Origin: Xanthostigma xanthostigma
Taxonomy: Eukaryota > Arthropoda > Insecta > Raphidioptera > Raphidiidae
Assembly (NCBI GenBank): GCA_963575645.1
Contig: OY754464.1
Span: forward strand, 6,820,001-6,884,000
Direction of reading: 5' to 3'
Length of the DNA: 64,000 nt
The translations under genes and the position numbers were made by a program. Shown one piece after another: positions 1-11,600 of this stretch; the stretch's first letter is position 1, and each line of letters starts with the position of its first letter. Under the pieces are notes generated by a model. It searched no databases and was not told the DNA's origin. It worked only from the letters and a program-made list of their open reading frames with translations.

Positions 1-341
1 CGTGGGGCTTGAACCCAAGACCCTGGCATTAAGTCTTACGCTCTACCGACTGAGCTATCCTGGCTTGTGAACGTGATGCGCTAATATTGCAATATTTAGT
101 TAAGGCATTTCACTTGATAATATTTGTCGGACGGACTAATTTTGAGATACATCTTGCAACATTCATTTTTCATTGATGTTCCGATCCAATTGGTCGTAGC
201 GTAATATTATATAGCCTATAGCCTTCCTCTATAAATGGGCTATCCAACAAAAAAAAAAATTTCAATTCGAACCGGTAGTTTCTGAGATTAGCGCGTTCAA
301 CCAAACAAACACACTCTTCACCTTTATATATTTGTATAGAT
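1..341 (-). repeat. Family A SINE-like repeat, partial, with tRNA-Lys-like module
   Basis: The window opens inside a tRNA-Lys-like module (1-66, minus strand). Read on the minus strand it has a good A box (TAGCTCAGTCGGTAGAGC) and a B box (GGGTTCAAGCC). The rest of the repeat follows, up to a tail resembling the TTTATATATTAGTATAGAT tail of other copies. Related copies are at 2877, 8101, 33747, 39205, 45786, 47974 and 63212. The anticodon region has lost bases, so this is a repeat and not a functional tRNA gene. Confidence 0.75.
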
Positions 342-1451
342 ACTCATGTTATCTCCATGGTAATTTGGCTGCTACAGATTGACAAATTTGCGACGTTAGC
401 AAATGTCAGCCCGAAGTGTCGGGTCTAAACTAGCTCTGCTCATTTCAAATTTTATTTTATTTTATCTATTGATAACATCAATTACAAATGACTTGAATAT
501 GTCATTTCTATGATTTATCAATTACAATCATCATTCAATGATCAGTTGCGGTCTGGCAACATTGGCATAGATTTGTTTTCACAGAGTTCGTTTAGAATGT
601 GACTAATTGCGGGCTGCAAAAAATGTGAGCAAAGCTGTGTACCTTTTATTTATTTATTTAAGGCGTGAACTCATTAGATCCTATATTGTCTAGTTTATAC
701 GTGCAATCGCAACGCATACTGATGAATAAAATGTAAAGTATTTTGGAACTGTTACCGGAAAAAAATCAGCTTCAAAAATAAGTGTTATGCTATTCAAAAA
801 TAACATTACAATAATGAGTGTTCCAGTTTTAAAAAGAAATTCAGTTCTCAAAATAACAGTCAATATTTAGGCATTTTATTGAATTCAACAGACCATCAAA
901 TATCTTTTTTTTTTTAATACATGAAAATATTGATTTTGCATGGTGGGAGAAACGAGACATTTATGGTGGGAGAAACGGGCCATTTATGGTGGCAGTCACG
1001 GGACTGTTACGGACATTTCGATGACGAAAGATGTGGGTATATTAAATCTTTACAAATAAAAAAAAATGGGTGTGAGTACCTATATGTACGTGCGTTATAA
1101 GTTATACTTCTTTGACGTGATTAAAAACGAATTATTAATAACATTGAAATAATTAAAATAATAAAACGACCAGACGGCGATTGCGTTGACTTAGAAGTTT
1201 TTTTTCACAGTTCCAAGGGATTGCAGACCTGAGTATTTGATATTAATTTCAACTTTATACCTCTACGCGTTCCTGAGAAAAAGGGTCTTGACAGACAGAC
1301 AGACTTTTTCTTTTTGAGGTACGCAACTCTAAAAATGAATAAAATCTTTACAATTTGTTTGAATTTACAAATTTGAAGGAAAAAAATGTGGAAATGATAC
1401 TTCTTTTAAGGAGCGGTGGAACCAGACTTGTTAAAAATACTTTTTAAAAGT
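342..1451. other. No gene recognised; short 23-bp tandem repeat inside
   Basis: AT-rich sequence without a supportable ORF. At 941-1009 a 23-bp unit beginning TGGTGGGAGAAACG is repeated about three times, starting at 941, 964 and 987; the third unit is diverged. Nothing else was identified. Confidence 0.5.
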
Positions 1452-1909
1452 ATACAGGGTGTGTTTTAAGTTGATGCTTTTTTTTACAGCGTGTAAAAAT
1501 CAAATAGACGAGCAAATATTTCAAATAGTTTTTTTATCAAAACTCAAAAATAAGAGAGAAACAGCCTTTCGAAGTTTAAATAAATTTTATTAAATTTTCT
1601 TTAATTTTGAGGTCGGTCCTGGGGTTATATTATGTCACTATGGAAATATGTTGTTATTATCAAGTATGTGTATTGTTCTGTTTTTGAGAAAATTGATAAT
1701 AATAACATATTTCCATAGTGACATAATATAACCCCAGGACCGACCTCAAAATTAAAGAAAATTTAATAAAATTTATTTAAACTTCGAAAGGCTGTTTCTC
1801 TCTTATTTTTGAGTTTTGATAAAAAAACTATTTGAAATATTTGCTCGCCTATTTGATTTTTACACACTGTATAAAAAAAGCATCAACTTAAAACTCATCC
1901 TGTATACAA
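1452..1909. mobile_element. Foldback element with TACAGGGTGT-type ends
   Basis: Two arms of about 210 bp are inverted copies, separated by a loop of roughly 40 bp near 1661-1698. The left end reads TATACAGGGTGTG and the right end is close to its complement (CATCCTGTATA). The arms contain matching blocks such as ATTTCCATAGTGACATAATA. The ends and apparent TA flanks suggest a non-autonomous Tc1/mariner-like or related DNA element. No coding capacity is seen. A rearranged relative lies at 60737-61207. Confidence 0.75.
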
Positions 1910-2392
1910 ATACTCTAGCTTGATTGAGTATTAAAATACAATTATTTTTTCTGCATATACTTGTAAAAAACACTTTTTGAAATACAAATACTAGAAAAAT
2001 ATTTGTATTTGCAATTTTGAAATACTTTTACAAAAATACTTTACAAGTCTGAGTGGAACGATGCAATGTTTTGGGGCTTCTTTTGTTTGTTTTTGTCAGC
2101 ATTTAACTTAAATATGATATTTACATTGAGTTAGCAATTCAATTAGTAAACAGTATTGTTATTTCATTTAATAATTTCGTTCTACCAGTTGAACTGGCGT
2201 TTGTTTTAAGTATGTCACATCTCGTCGTAATATAACACATTACGTCTCTAGATTATTCAATCTATATTCTATACTATTATCTTATCTCTGTGCTATTATT
2301 ACAATATTCAGCTTTATCTGTTCTGTGATTCAATTCAATCATTCTCTATATCTATCTTATACAAATTCCTCGCTACTACAAGGTGTGCTGAA
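1910..2392. other. No gene recognised; AAATACTTT-rich simple sequence
   Basis: Contains degenerate AAATACTTT-like motifs between about 1920 and 2050. The same motif lies just before 1452, so the foldback at 1452 probably inserted into this simple sequence. Nothing else was identified. Confidence 0.4.
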
Positions 2393-2545
2393 ATGCATAC
2401 AAAGGAAGAGTTAGAGAAGATAACATATAAAGAGACAAGCAGTGGGAGGAGTGAATATTTGACAAAAGAAGACCAACAAGACGATGTTGAAAAACCGGTC
2501 AAGCTCGTGTTGAGCACACTCGCGTTCCGTAGTGTTCGTATATGA
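2393..2545 (+). CDS. Possible short exon or gene fragment encoding a charged peptide
   Basis: A 50-codon reading frame begins MHTKEELEKITYKET and ends in TGA. It is strongly charged (KEELEK, TKEDQQDDVEKPVK), which is unusual for chance ORFs in this AT-rich DNA. The frame stays open upstream of the ATG, and a CTACTACAAG|G acceptor-like sequence lies about 10 bp before it, so this could be a terminal exon. I do not recognise the product. It may instead be a fragment of a mobile-element ORF or a chance ORF. Confidence 0.25.
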   Translation: MHTKEELEKITYKETSSGRSEYLTKEDQQDDVEKPVKLVLSTLAFRSVRI

Positions 2546-2876
2546 CGTATTTATGGGCCACATTCGTTGGTTGATAAATATCATACCCTAACCTAGAAAT
2601 GTCTGTGCAATATGTTGATACCGTTTTGTAGATGAATTTTTAATTAAAAAGTTGTTGTGGCCTTTCAAAAACCAATTAGTTTTAAAAAAAAAACAGTAAA
2701 TATTTTTTCAATACTTACAAAAAATTTATTTAACAGCTGTGGGAATGAGTTGGAGGATTTCCTACGCTGTTGAACAAAATCTTTTTATTCAAAAATTATG
2801 TTTTTTTTTAGTCCACATTGCTATAAAAAAGTTTTTTTTTGAGTTTTTTGAAGAACTATTTTATATAAATACCTAT
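2546..2876. other. No gene recognised
   Basis: AT-rich sequence with poly-T runs. Nothing supportable was seen before the family A repeat starts at 2877. Confidence 0.4.
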
Positions 2877-3503
2877 ACTAGCGGTCCCGTCCGGTTTCAC
2901 CCGGGTGTAAAAGAACGAATGGGGAAGGGAGGAACATGAGTACACACATTCATCTTAGTTTACCGAAATGAATGTTGTGTCCAAATTTCATGATGATCGG
3001 AGTTACCGTTCAAAAGTTTTTGTCGATAAAAAGCAGTATTTATACTTTTTTAACTAATAATTCTTTTTTTAATTAATTAAATAAAATTTAAAAAAAATTT
3101 AAATGTAAGCCTTAGAAGAAAGCAATGTAGAAAATAAAAAAAAAATAAAATTATATTCGCCCAAGTAGGGCTTGAACCCACGACCCTGATATTTACAGTC
3201 GTGTGCTCTACCGATTGAGCTAGCCAACGCTGTATTCTGTCAACGCTTATATGAGTATACTTAGTTGGTGCATTTCACCTGAATGGAAGCTTATTTTTGA
3301 GATACATTTTGCAACATTTTTCATTAATGCTCCGCTCCTAATGGTCGTAGCCTGATTTTATATAGCCTGTGCCCTATAGCCTTCCTCGATAAATGGGCTA
3401 TCCAATAAAAATTTTTTTTTTCAATTTGAACCAGTAGTTCCTGAGATTAGCGCGTTCAAACAAACAAACAAACAAACTCTTCAGCTTTATATATTAGTAT
3501 AGA
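2877..3503 (-). repeat. Family A SINE-like repeat, near full length
   Basis: Bounded by ACTAGCGGTCCCGTCCGG at the left and the TTTATATATTAGTATAGAT tail at the right. A tRNA-Lys-like module is embedded at 3158-3230 on the minus strand, with a conserved A box and GGGTTCAAGCC B box. The anticodon region has drifted from CTT to TGT. The layout matches the copy at 8101-8738. Pol III boxes on the minus strand imply that strand is the sense strand. Confidence 0.8.
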
Positions 3504-4617
3504 TTTATACAAATTATTGAGTCGTCGTGGGTTTTTAATACGTGTGCAAAATTTCAAAATATTCAACCTTGATATAATATCGATTAATATCGTGATTGCT
3601 GCAGCAAATTGTCAAATTCAATTTCAGAAAATTATTTCTTTATGCGTAAAAAATATTGACTAAAATAATCAAAGATCTGACACGGTACCTTAGTTCTCAA
3701 TGATACTAACCATACGGGAAAAGTTGATGTAACGACGATGATGGAGAACGAATCATAAAGTTGGAATTTTATTGATATAGAAAATGTAATTGGTATGATT
3801 GCGGACTAAGGTATCAAAATTCAGAGGCGGAAAAAAATTTAGTAGCCTACAGACGGCAAATCTGTAAATCCGCCACTGATGAAAATCTTTTCAAAAACAC
3901 CATACCTCCCTGCCGGTCCTTGTATAACCGAAGAAGCGTCTTCTAATGATTGAACTGATTGACTTTTGTAAGACATTATTATGTATCAACATATCTACTT
4001 TGCGAAACACGAGAGAAAGGCAGCTCCGTCAGTGGTAAGAGAAAATCAATACCCCTTCATATATATACATATACACACAATACATATATTTCCTACGTTT
4101 ACTTCGAAATAAAGCGTTAAAGGTGGCTGGTTGGCAACCGTTCTATTTCTATCCGGTCTGAATTATAACACCTGGAAACCGTTTGTAAAAGGAAAAGTGT
4201 ATAGTTGTTTGTAAACCACGCTTAGGGTGCTCACGGGACTGGAAAATGTTTGGAAAATTAAAATTAACGGAAAGTCTAAGGAGTTTATGAGCTAAGATAG
4301 CGTATGAAGCTGTACTTCAAACAGTTGGAAATACTAATTCCGTTCTTTGAGATAACATAATGATAAGACCAATTAAAACTTTTAATTTCAAGATCGAACG
4401 GGGCGGAATATAATTTTAGGTTAGGTTTTAATTTAAACTGTCACAATCGACGAACCTTCACCTGTACGCAGGAGGTTTTTCGAGGTTAGGGCTTATTGAT
4501 GTCCAACGGGATCCCATTTTTTGTTAGATTAGAAATGTTTAAATTGGGTTAAAAGTAATTTTTAATATAATCAAAAACAAAGTTGAAATTGATGATCTGA
4601 CAAAACAAATCTATATA
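3504..4617. other. No gene recognised
   Basis: AT-rich intergenic or intronic DNA. No ORF, splice-bounded exon or repeat boundary could be supported. Confidence 0.4.
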
Positions 4618-5129
4618 CAGTGTAAACTCTTTATAACGTCCTTCGTTATAACGAAAAACTCTCTATAACGTCGAAATGTTTACGATTTGGTTGGTTTACC
4701 TTAAAACCTATACATTAATACCCTCTTTATAACGCAACAGCCATTCTCTATTACGAAGAAATATGTTCATATTTAGGCGTCAGCAAATGTTTACAGACAT
4801 AAAGAGGACCATTCTGAACCATCACCATCTATTCAACAAGCACTTGATGACGCCAAACTTATCGAAAAATTCCTATTATTTAATGAAGATTATTCCACCA
4901 CATCCCAAGGCATGCATAAGATACTTAAAATACAAAACAAATATTGGCATAGCGAAAAACGTCAGGCAAATTTAACAAACTATAGGTATATGTGTTTGGA
5001 ATAAATTAATTTTGTGAAGATATATTGTTAATTTGGTTGTTTTTCTTTCTTCACTCCATATAACGGTAACTCCCTATAACGATAAAAAATGCTCGGTCCC
5101 TTGAGTTTCGTTATAAAGAGTTTACACTG
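4618..5129. mobile_element. Tigger/pogo-like DNA transposon, internally deleted
   Basis: A 512-bp element with terminal inverted repeats of about 21 bp (CAGTGTAAACTCTTTATAAC... at both ends), flanked on each side by TA, the target duplication of the Tc1/mariner superfamily. Subterminal copies of TATAACG recur in both halves. It retains only the 3' end of a transposase gene (4795-5004), so it is non-autonomous. Pogo/Tigger identity rests on the TIR style and the transposase tail. Confidence 0.8.
4795..5004 (+). pseudogene. Tigger/pogo transposase C-terminal remnant
   Basis: This frame encodes about 69 residues ending in TAA 125 bp before the right TIR. It includes SPSIQQALDDAKLIEKFLLF and ends in a basic stretch (WHSEKRQANLTNYR). 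An acidic linker, a helix with an LxxLxxFLL pattern and a basic tail are typical of the C-terminus of Tigger-type (CENP-B-like) transposases. The DNA-binding and DDE catalytic parts are absent, so the product cannot transpose. The open, undamaged frame suggests the deletion is fairly young. An alternative ORF in another frame (4763-4975) looks like a shadow. Confidence 0.6.
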
Positions 5130-5369
5130 TATATAAAAATCTCATGTCACAATTTTGGCCGCGCTTATCTCCAAAGCCACTGATCCGATTTTAATGAAAT
5201 TTTGTAAATGTGTCTTGCTTGGTCCAACTTTAGCTATAGAACAGTTTTATTAAATATTTCGTACAAAATTACGGTGTTTTCTCAAAAAAACTGTTTTAGT
5301 AACATGTAACGACATCTGATAAAATTTACTCAAAGCGATTAGTTCAGAAGCAAACAAAAAAAACAGTTT

Positions 5370-5541
5370 TAGTACCAAGTAGCGGACATGTGTGAGAATT
5401 CGTTCAAAGCTTTTAATTCAGAAGAAATTCTGGTGGCATTTACTTAAAGCTATTAGTTGAGACGCCGGGCCGCAAACGAAATGCATTTTGCGGAATTATA
5501 TCTATCGCACCCGGGTGAAACCGGGACGGGCCGCTATAGTA
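5370..5541 (-). repeat. Family M SINE/LINE-like fragment (minus orientation)
   Basis: The right end is the complement of GCGGCCCGTCCCGGTTTCAC, the head found at 46163, and is followed inward by the same ATAGATATAATTC...GCAAAATG block. The rest of the element is truncated. No coding sequence. Confidence 0.6.
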
Positions 5542-6230
5542 ATACTATAAATTAACTCTAAATATTGTCAAAATTTACCCCCCAAAAATGCCAAAAATCA
5601 TTCAAAGAACTGTCAAATTCATTTAAATAATTATCAAAATTCACCCAAGAAATTGTCAATACGTGATAATTTTTTTACAATTCAATAAGTGCTTATTCTT
5701 AAAGAAAAACTATTAAATATTCATGATATTAAATCAATTTTAGTAAGCCCTTCACACCTGGGGCCCTATTAGTCCCTATATGGATCCGCCCCTGCTTGTA
5801 CGGAACCCTTTTAAGTTTATTTTTTTGTGTGCGTATGTTAAACATTGTTGACTTTGAGATAATTCGATTTTTTAATTAATTTTATCAGCTGATAAAACTA
5901 AATTAATTTTTTACAAAACTCACACCTTTGTAAGCGAAAACATTTAACCCTGAAATGCACCCGTACGAAGAAATGTTTTAAATACGAATACATGTAACCC
6001 TCAATATAGCCCGAGAGCTGGTAGACATTTTTGAGTAAGTATTTGAGGCACGTTGAAAACTGGTTCAATACTTCTTCTATAATACCCAAATACAGAACCG
6101 CACACCTGGCTGAGAAGTAGCGGGGCTAAATCAGCCCTTATACTTTAAAAGAAGAGATTTTTTTTGCAAAAAGTGTTCTTGAGGCACTTTGAAATTTTTA
6201 TAACTTCAAATTTAATGATTAAAGAGTAAA
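5542..6230. other. No gene recognised; recurrent TTGAGGCAC motif
   Basis: A motif of the form TTTGAGGCACGTTGAAA occurs near 6040 and 6178 and again near 6984, suggesting decayed repeats. The 63-codon minus-strand ORF at 5898-6089 overlaps this motif and is not convincing as a gene. Confidence 0.4.
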
Positions 6231-6896
6231 ATTGGTTGTCTGTAAAGTCGGTTTACGGACGATAGTTTTACGTGATAACGTATTCCGTAATACATAACCT
6301 AAACCTCCCAAAATTTGGTTTCAATCCGCTTATCCTTGGTGTCGGAATGATAAGAAATGTCAAAAGTGACGTTTGCAACTGTCAAAGTATTATGTTCTAA
6401 TAATAATTAGTTATTCCAATACTTAACTTAGAAGGCGTTGCATTTCACAAAATACTAATGTCAAAAAAATTGAATTAAACATTAGAAATGCAGCCGTTTT
6501 CATGTAAAGACAAGACATACGTTATCTTCTAATTTCCATGTACGGCAAACAAAGACGACCGACCGCGTCGCGCCATGCATTAGACAACATTGCATTTATA
6601 CAGCTATTTTTCTATATGTATAGATTTGTATAAAAAAACTGTTTAGGCAAATTCTGTTATACGAAATCTATGTAAAATGTTCTCCTCTTTCGTTTAAGAC
6701 TGGTTTCAAACCGATCTGATTTAAATTGAGCGAAAAATTAGCAAAAAGCACGCACAGGGTCAGGCGGAACGTTACGCGTTACGCGTTACGAACGTTAGGA
6801 TTTAGGAACGTTACACTTTTTCGTGCATGCAGCCGGTGTTTTATCAATTTATAAGATTGGTGATTCATCAATTTATAAGACGTTATCACGTCAAAA
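6231..6896 (+). mobile_element. Family D non-autonomous element, copy 1
   Basis: Starts ATTGGTTGTCTGTAAAGTCG and ends ACGTTATCACGTCAAAA. It carries subterminal inverted motifs ACGTGATAACGT and ACGTTATCACGT. Near the right end is a short ACGTTACGCGTT repeat tract. Other copies are at 19302 (minus), 22002 (split), 29755 (core only) and 48611 (minus). No ORF. The superfamily was not identified. Confidence 0.7.
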
Positions 6897-7258
6897 AAAA
6901 TAAATAAGCCAGATCATTTAGTCGGGCCTAAAACTTTGCCACGTGCTTGCAAAATAATTTTGTAAAAATTTGAAAAAATGTATTTGAGGTACGCTGAAAT
7001 TTTTACAGCATATTCCTTATAATTAAAAACAAATATTCTAAAACAGACCGATCATTCCGGTGGGATATTCTACCTGTCAGTTGATCGTGCTCAGGTTGTT
7101 AATAAAGTTTATCTAACAAAGTTATGTGGGTGGCTCGTGTATTGCAATGCAATGGTTTCTCTGCTTTGTACATTTAAAAGTTTATTTTTCACTTTATATT
7201 TATATGTCATTGTTACTTTTTCTTGACTGTACATGACGTAAATACTCAAAACAAAAAG

Positions 7259-7581
7259 TATAATGCGCGCCATGGATCTAAAAGGTTCGGAAGTTAGTCA
7301 CAAACAGCGTCGCAAAGGCACATTTTAGAGAAGCTCCCACCACCTCCCAGCTACCTATACGGAACGTGCGCTCGTCGGTGATTGGCCGTGATCGCTCGTT
7401 GTCTTTGTCACTTGTCGCTTTCCTGCTTTAAAGTACAGTCGAGTACGCTATTGTCAAGTTGTTATTGTTATTTTAGTTTTGTTGAATTGCGAGTTTGTAT
7501 AGTTTTTCAACAGACTGTACAAGCGCAAGCCCGCATTCGCATCTAACTTCCGAGCCTTTTAGATTCGCGGCGCGTATTATA
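7259..7581. mobile_element. MITE family H, copy 1
   Basis: A 323-bp element with TIRs of about 38 bp. The left begins TATAATGCGCGCCATGGATC and the right ends with its near complement (GGCGCGTATTATA). A full inverted-orientation copy lies at 35841-36167 and a half copy at 39388-39503. It is GC-richer than its surroundings. No transposase. Confidence 0.8.
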
Positions 7582-7812
7582 ACTGTTGAGGTTTTGTGAA
7601 TTCGTAGGGGCTACTTCAGAAGCAGTTTCCGGGGGTTTATACAAGCGCCATCGGCAAATTTTATTGCTTAGAGTGAAGACCGATGCTGAGCGACCTTTTT
7701 CCTTCGAAAGATCATGTAGGAAAATTGTTCTTGGCAGGCCGTAGGATACCTGAATGTAGCATATCATAACCATGGCAACGACCACCAATTTTTGGCAGAT
7801 GCCGGAACTCAT
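7543..7812 (-). CDS. Possible secreted-peptide ORF, 3' end supplied by MITE
   Basis: An 89-codon ORF that opens like a signal peptide: MSSGICQK, then a hydrophobic core LVVVAMVMICYIQVSYG with a plausible cleavage after SYG. The remaining part is polar, with two Cys residues in total (one in the leader). Its last 13 codons and stop lie inside the family H MITE (7259-7581), so the original 3' end is lost or has been replaced. I do not recognise the product. It could be a real first exon, a disrupted gene, or chance. No TATA box or clear donor was identified. Confidence 0.3.
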   Translation of the reverse strand: MSSGICQKLVVVAMVMICYIQVSYGLPRTIFLHDLSKEKGRSASVFTLSNKICRWRLYKPPETASEVAPTNSQNLNSYNTRRESKRLGS

Positions 7813-8100
7813 TTAAAATCGGTGATCGACTATATTGCTTGGCAACCCAACGCTGCAGACATACATGCGTCTGTCTCCGTCATTTAGATCACAAATGTTA
7901 TGCAATAAGGGAGATAGAAATACGCAGTTGGTGTCTCACTTGGTGGGCAATACTTCCTCTTACGGGAACTAGCAATATAGGAGTATTAAGTATATATATA
8001 TGGTTGGCCACACTTGCTATATCTACCCCTCTAGTTTTCAATGGATTGCCGTTAAATGAGTTTAATTCCATAAATCAACACAGGTATTTTTTTCATTAAT

Positions 8101-8738
8101 ACTAGCGGTCCCACCCGGCTTCACCCGGGTGCCAAAGAACGAATGGGGAAAGAAGGGACATGAGCACGCACATTCATCTTAGTTTACCGAGATGAATGTT
8201 GTGTCCAAACTTCATAATTATCGGAGTTACGGTTCAAAAGTTTTTGTCGTTAAAAAGCAGTATTTATACTTTTTTTAAGTAATAATTAATTTCTTTTAAT
8301 ATAATGAATATTTAATTGAAAACACTGTAGGAAAATTATTTTTATATAGCTACCTATAGTTGTAACAAATTTCAAATGAGCTATTAATTAGATTTATTTA
8401 ATTTTAATTAGTCTTAATAAAATTTTAAAAAATTGAAATGTAAGCCTTAGAAGAAAGCAATGTAGAAAATAAAAAAAATAAAAATATATTCGCCGACGTG
8501 GGACTTGAACCCAAGACCCTTGCATTAAGAGTCTTACGCTCTACCGACTGAGCTATCCGGACTTGTGAACGTGACGCGCTAATATTGCAATATTTAGTTA
8601 AGACATTTCACCTGATAATATTTGTCGGACGGACTAATTTTGAGATACATCTTGCAACATTTTTCATTGATGTTCCGTTCCAATTGGTCGTAGCGTGATA
8701 TTATATAGCCTATATAGCCTTCCTCGATAAATTTTTAG
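8101..8738 (-). repeat. Family A SINE-like repeat with tRNA-Lys module
   Basis: Starts ACTAGCGGTCCCACCCGG. The tRNA-Lys-like module at 8491-8563 (minus) keeps a CTT anticodon context (GACTCTTAATG), both pol III boxes, and mostly paired arms. The tail is truncated after CCTCGATAAAT. This is the best-preserved tRNA-like module in the window. The repeat context argues against a real tRNA gene. Confidence 0.8.
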
Positions 8739-9249
8739 CTAAAATCTACAAATCTCCGAATTTATTTAGGGAAACTTTTAAATATGTAATCACAGTTATG
8801 TAATAATTTTCGTTTTGGACCGGAACAGGTATCCGTTTGCTGTCGTAAATAGTCCTTAGTTGCGTGGTTGGGTCGTTTGGGACGTTTGATATTTTGGTTT
8901 ATGAAATGTAATATGCAAATATTACATCATATTTTGTATAGTTTATTATAGTTAATGCTAGTGACACACTTCCAAAGCTAATTTACATAATTCTGTAAAG
9001 GATGTGTAATTTTCTATTAAATTAAAAGAAGGGATTGGCTAATGTTACGGATAAAATTAAAAGTTTCGGTAGCAGATGTTAGACAGTTTATGATCTGTCA
9101 AAAAGAAATGAGTTTGCTGACAAGCATAATATGCTTTGATTAATTCCTACATGTTCAAGCATAAGTAACGGTGGAAATTAAAAGTCCAGTAGATTCCGAA
9201 AAATAAGTTGTGATATATAGACACGAGAAATAGGTATGCATAAGGGTTC
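8739..9249. other. No gene recognised
   Basis: AT-rich sequence. Nothing could be assigned. Confidence 0.4.
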
Positions 9250-9572
9250 CTTTTTTTGTGCGGAATCCTAAAAAAAATATATGCGGGCATTTAGTAAAAT
9301 TACGACCTTTTTGTGGATGACCTGGGCAAATGGCGGCCCGCAGCACAATTTTGTCCGGCCCGCGAAGCATTTTATAAATTTTAGAAAAATAGTAAAGAAA
9401 TAGCAAGGGCTAGAACAGACGAAAAAAGGACCTAAGGAGCTTTTTTTTTTGTTCTCCAAATGCGAAAAATGTGAGGACCTTTTTTTTTTGCTCTGCAAAT
9501 TTTTGGGCCGCGGTCAAATTTTCATCAATTATGTGGCCCGGCGATCAAAAGATTTGCCCGCCCCTGATATGT
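9250..9572. mobile_element. hAT-like element fragment
   Basis: The right end, read on the minus strand, begins CAGGGGCGGGCAAATCTTTT followed by GATCGCCGGGCC, a form typical of hAT terminal sequences. The inner sequence repeats GGCCCGC/CGGCCCGCG motifs near 9330-9365. No clear left end and no transposase; the overlapping minus-strand ORFs are chance. Confidence 0.45.
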
Positions 9573-10317
9573 AAGTAATGCAGTTATAGCTTGAATCGTT
9601 TTTAGGAAATATGCTATATAACTGACAGTTAATATACAAAACTGTTATTGATTAATTAATTATGTATTAATTAAATAACTAATTTTCATAGACACATTAA
9701 CAGTCTGCTATGACTAAGAAAAAATATTTTTAATTAAATTAATTTCTAATTAATTAAAGTTCATGAGTCCATACTACACGACTTTTTTTATTAAACCCTT
9801 GGAAAGATCTATAATGACGATAATTTTGTTGTCTAAAAGCCGCTGCACACGATGCCGATTTTTATGACAGACAGACAGAAACATTTGTATGGATTAGTAG
9901 CTATAAAATATATATATATATGAAACCTACGTTCTTATTCCGTAATGAAATTATTAACTTATCTGTATCCTTGTCCGTCAGAGCTTAGCATCCTCAATGA
10001 CCAATGGCCACCCCTGACCCTGGCACACATTCCCCCGTGATTTAATTCAAGGCTAATAATTCCACTGTAAAGTTTTTGTATGAAAACACGCGACCGTTTT
10101 TTTTCACGCAACGATCGTTGAAATTCGTTTATAGTGTCGGAAAACCGCTTTCAAATCTATACACGCCAACAAAAAGTCGTGTTTTACAATTTTTATTGCC
10201 CAATAAAATCAAATTAAAACAATGATGTTAACAGACATTCGTTTTTAACCCGTTTATTGCCAAATTTTTGGCAATGAATCGGTTGATTTCTAAAAACATC
10301 GATAGGCATAAATTATT
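9573..10317. other. No gene recognised; short piece of family G end
   Basis: AT-rich. Near 9838-9862 the sequence GCCGCTGCACACGATGCCG resembles the terminus of the foldback family at 54881 (GCTCCACACGAGGC). Nothing else was assigned. Confidence 0.4.
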
Positions 10318-10840
10318 GCATTTTTATCTCTCTATTTTGAAATAATCACGAAAACGCTTGTGACGTCACGCCTCAGTGACATTAGATGTTGTATTTATGG
10401 GTGTAGAGCTGTGGTTCAGAGGTATTTCTTAGAAAGGTATATACATTTTCTTAATGATATGATTTATATTAAGTAGGTATTTTATTAAAAGTAAGTACCT
10501 GGTAATAAAAATAGTACCTATACGGTTTTCTTTAGTTTGCAAGTTAACTAACCTCCAAAATAACCTATGACATAAGTGTTATAAAATATCACAAAAAAAC
10601 GAATAAACAACAAATCAACTAATTAAATGGTACAAAAGTGAATTATCGCAACAAAGATTCAAGCGACACCGTGATTATTTACTTCAAGGGTTTATATTCT
10701 TTTGATTTACATAGGCGTGACGTCATTCGGTGTTTCAGTCAACATGGCCGATTGCAGTATTTTATAATGTTTATATTTACACTGGGTCATTTTTTAGAAT
10801 CCTTTCAACATATATTTTTTCTAAAACCATTTATTCTTTG
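10318..10840 (+). repeat. Family F interspersed repeat, copy 1
   Basis: About 520 bp that recurs in the same orientation at 36347-36885. It contains CTTGTGACGTCACGCCTCAG near its start and AGGCGTGACGTCATTCGG further in, forming an inverted TGACGTCACGCCT motif pair. The ORFs at 10638-10934 are not conserved in the second copy, so no protein is inferred. Confidence 0.65.
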
Positions 10841-11600
10841 CCTCTTTTATATTGTCGTCGTGCCTATTCTATTATTCCTGTTAAGAATCGAGTTTGCCAT
10901 CTGTTTTCATTATTTTCTAGTCATTGAGGAATGAGGGTATAAAAACAAGTGAATGCAAAAAATTGACCGTACAGAAACAACTGCATGCTCATCAATTGAC
11001 GGTATAGAAAAAGTGAATGCTAAACAATTGAGCTTACAACATCTGGTGTACGGTGGACCTAACAGATCGGCTTACAAAAGCAACATAATATTATCAGTTG
11101 ATCGTTAATATATGCTATCAATTATAGTTATTGGCGTAACTAGTAGGCTAAGTCATTCATCGCGCTGACAGGTCATGACTTAGCCTACAAGTTGCGCCCA
11201 TAATTTTATTCAACAATTGCGCGTTATTCATCTTTTAATTATAATGAGATGTTGTAAATATCTATTTATTTCTTTATAAAAAAAACTGTCAATACTAACA
11301 GCACCAAACAGCACGATTCAATGTTTTGGTTTGAGGTTAGCCGGTTATGAATAAACTCCATGTCGAAAACATTCGGCCTCTCAATTTTAGTCTCAATGGG
11401 TAACAACTATTTCGTTACGACTCAGAAAATAGTTACGTTTATTTTCATTACTCCACAATGGCCGAGCTAGTAGGAATCTTCATTGAGTTATGATAAGTAA
11501 TTGTCACCAGTCGGTAAATGGCTATTTAGGGTTCGGTTTTTAGGCATGATAAAACATGAATAACGCGCATGAGTTGAATAAACAAGTAATCAAAACTGAC
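10841..11600. other. Intron-side DNA downstream of exon, nothing recognised
   Basis: Lies 3' (on the minus strand) of the exon at 11773-11601. The next exon of that gene was not found here. A direct GCCTAC motif pair near 11150-11190 (AGTAGGCTAAGTCA and TGACTTAGCCTAC) forms a small inverted repeat. Confidence 0.4.

Noticed and set aside
1..66. Functional tRNA-Lys gene (also 3158, 8491, 45818)
   Set aside because: All lie inside a dispersed repeat, with mispaired anticodon stems or altered anticodons.
9155..9498. Two overlapping minus-strand ORFs
   Set aside because: They lie in a hAT-like fragment and have no domain.
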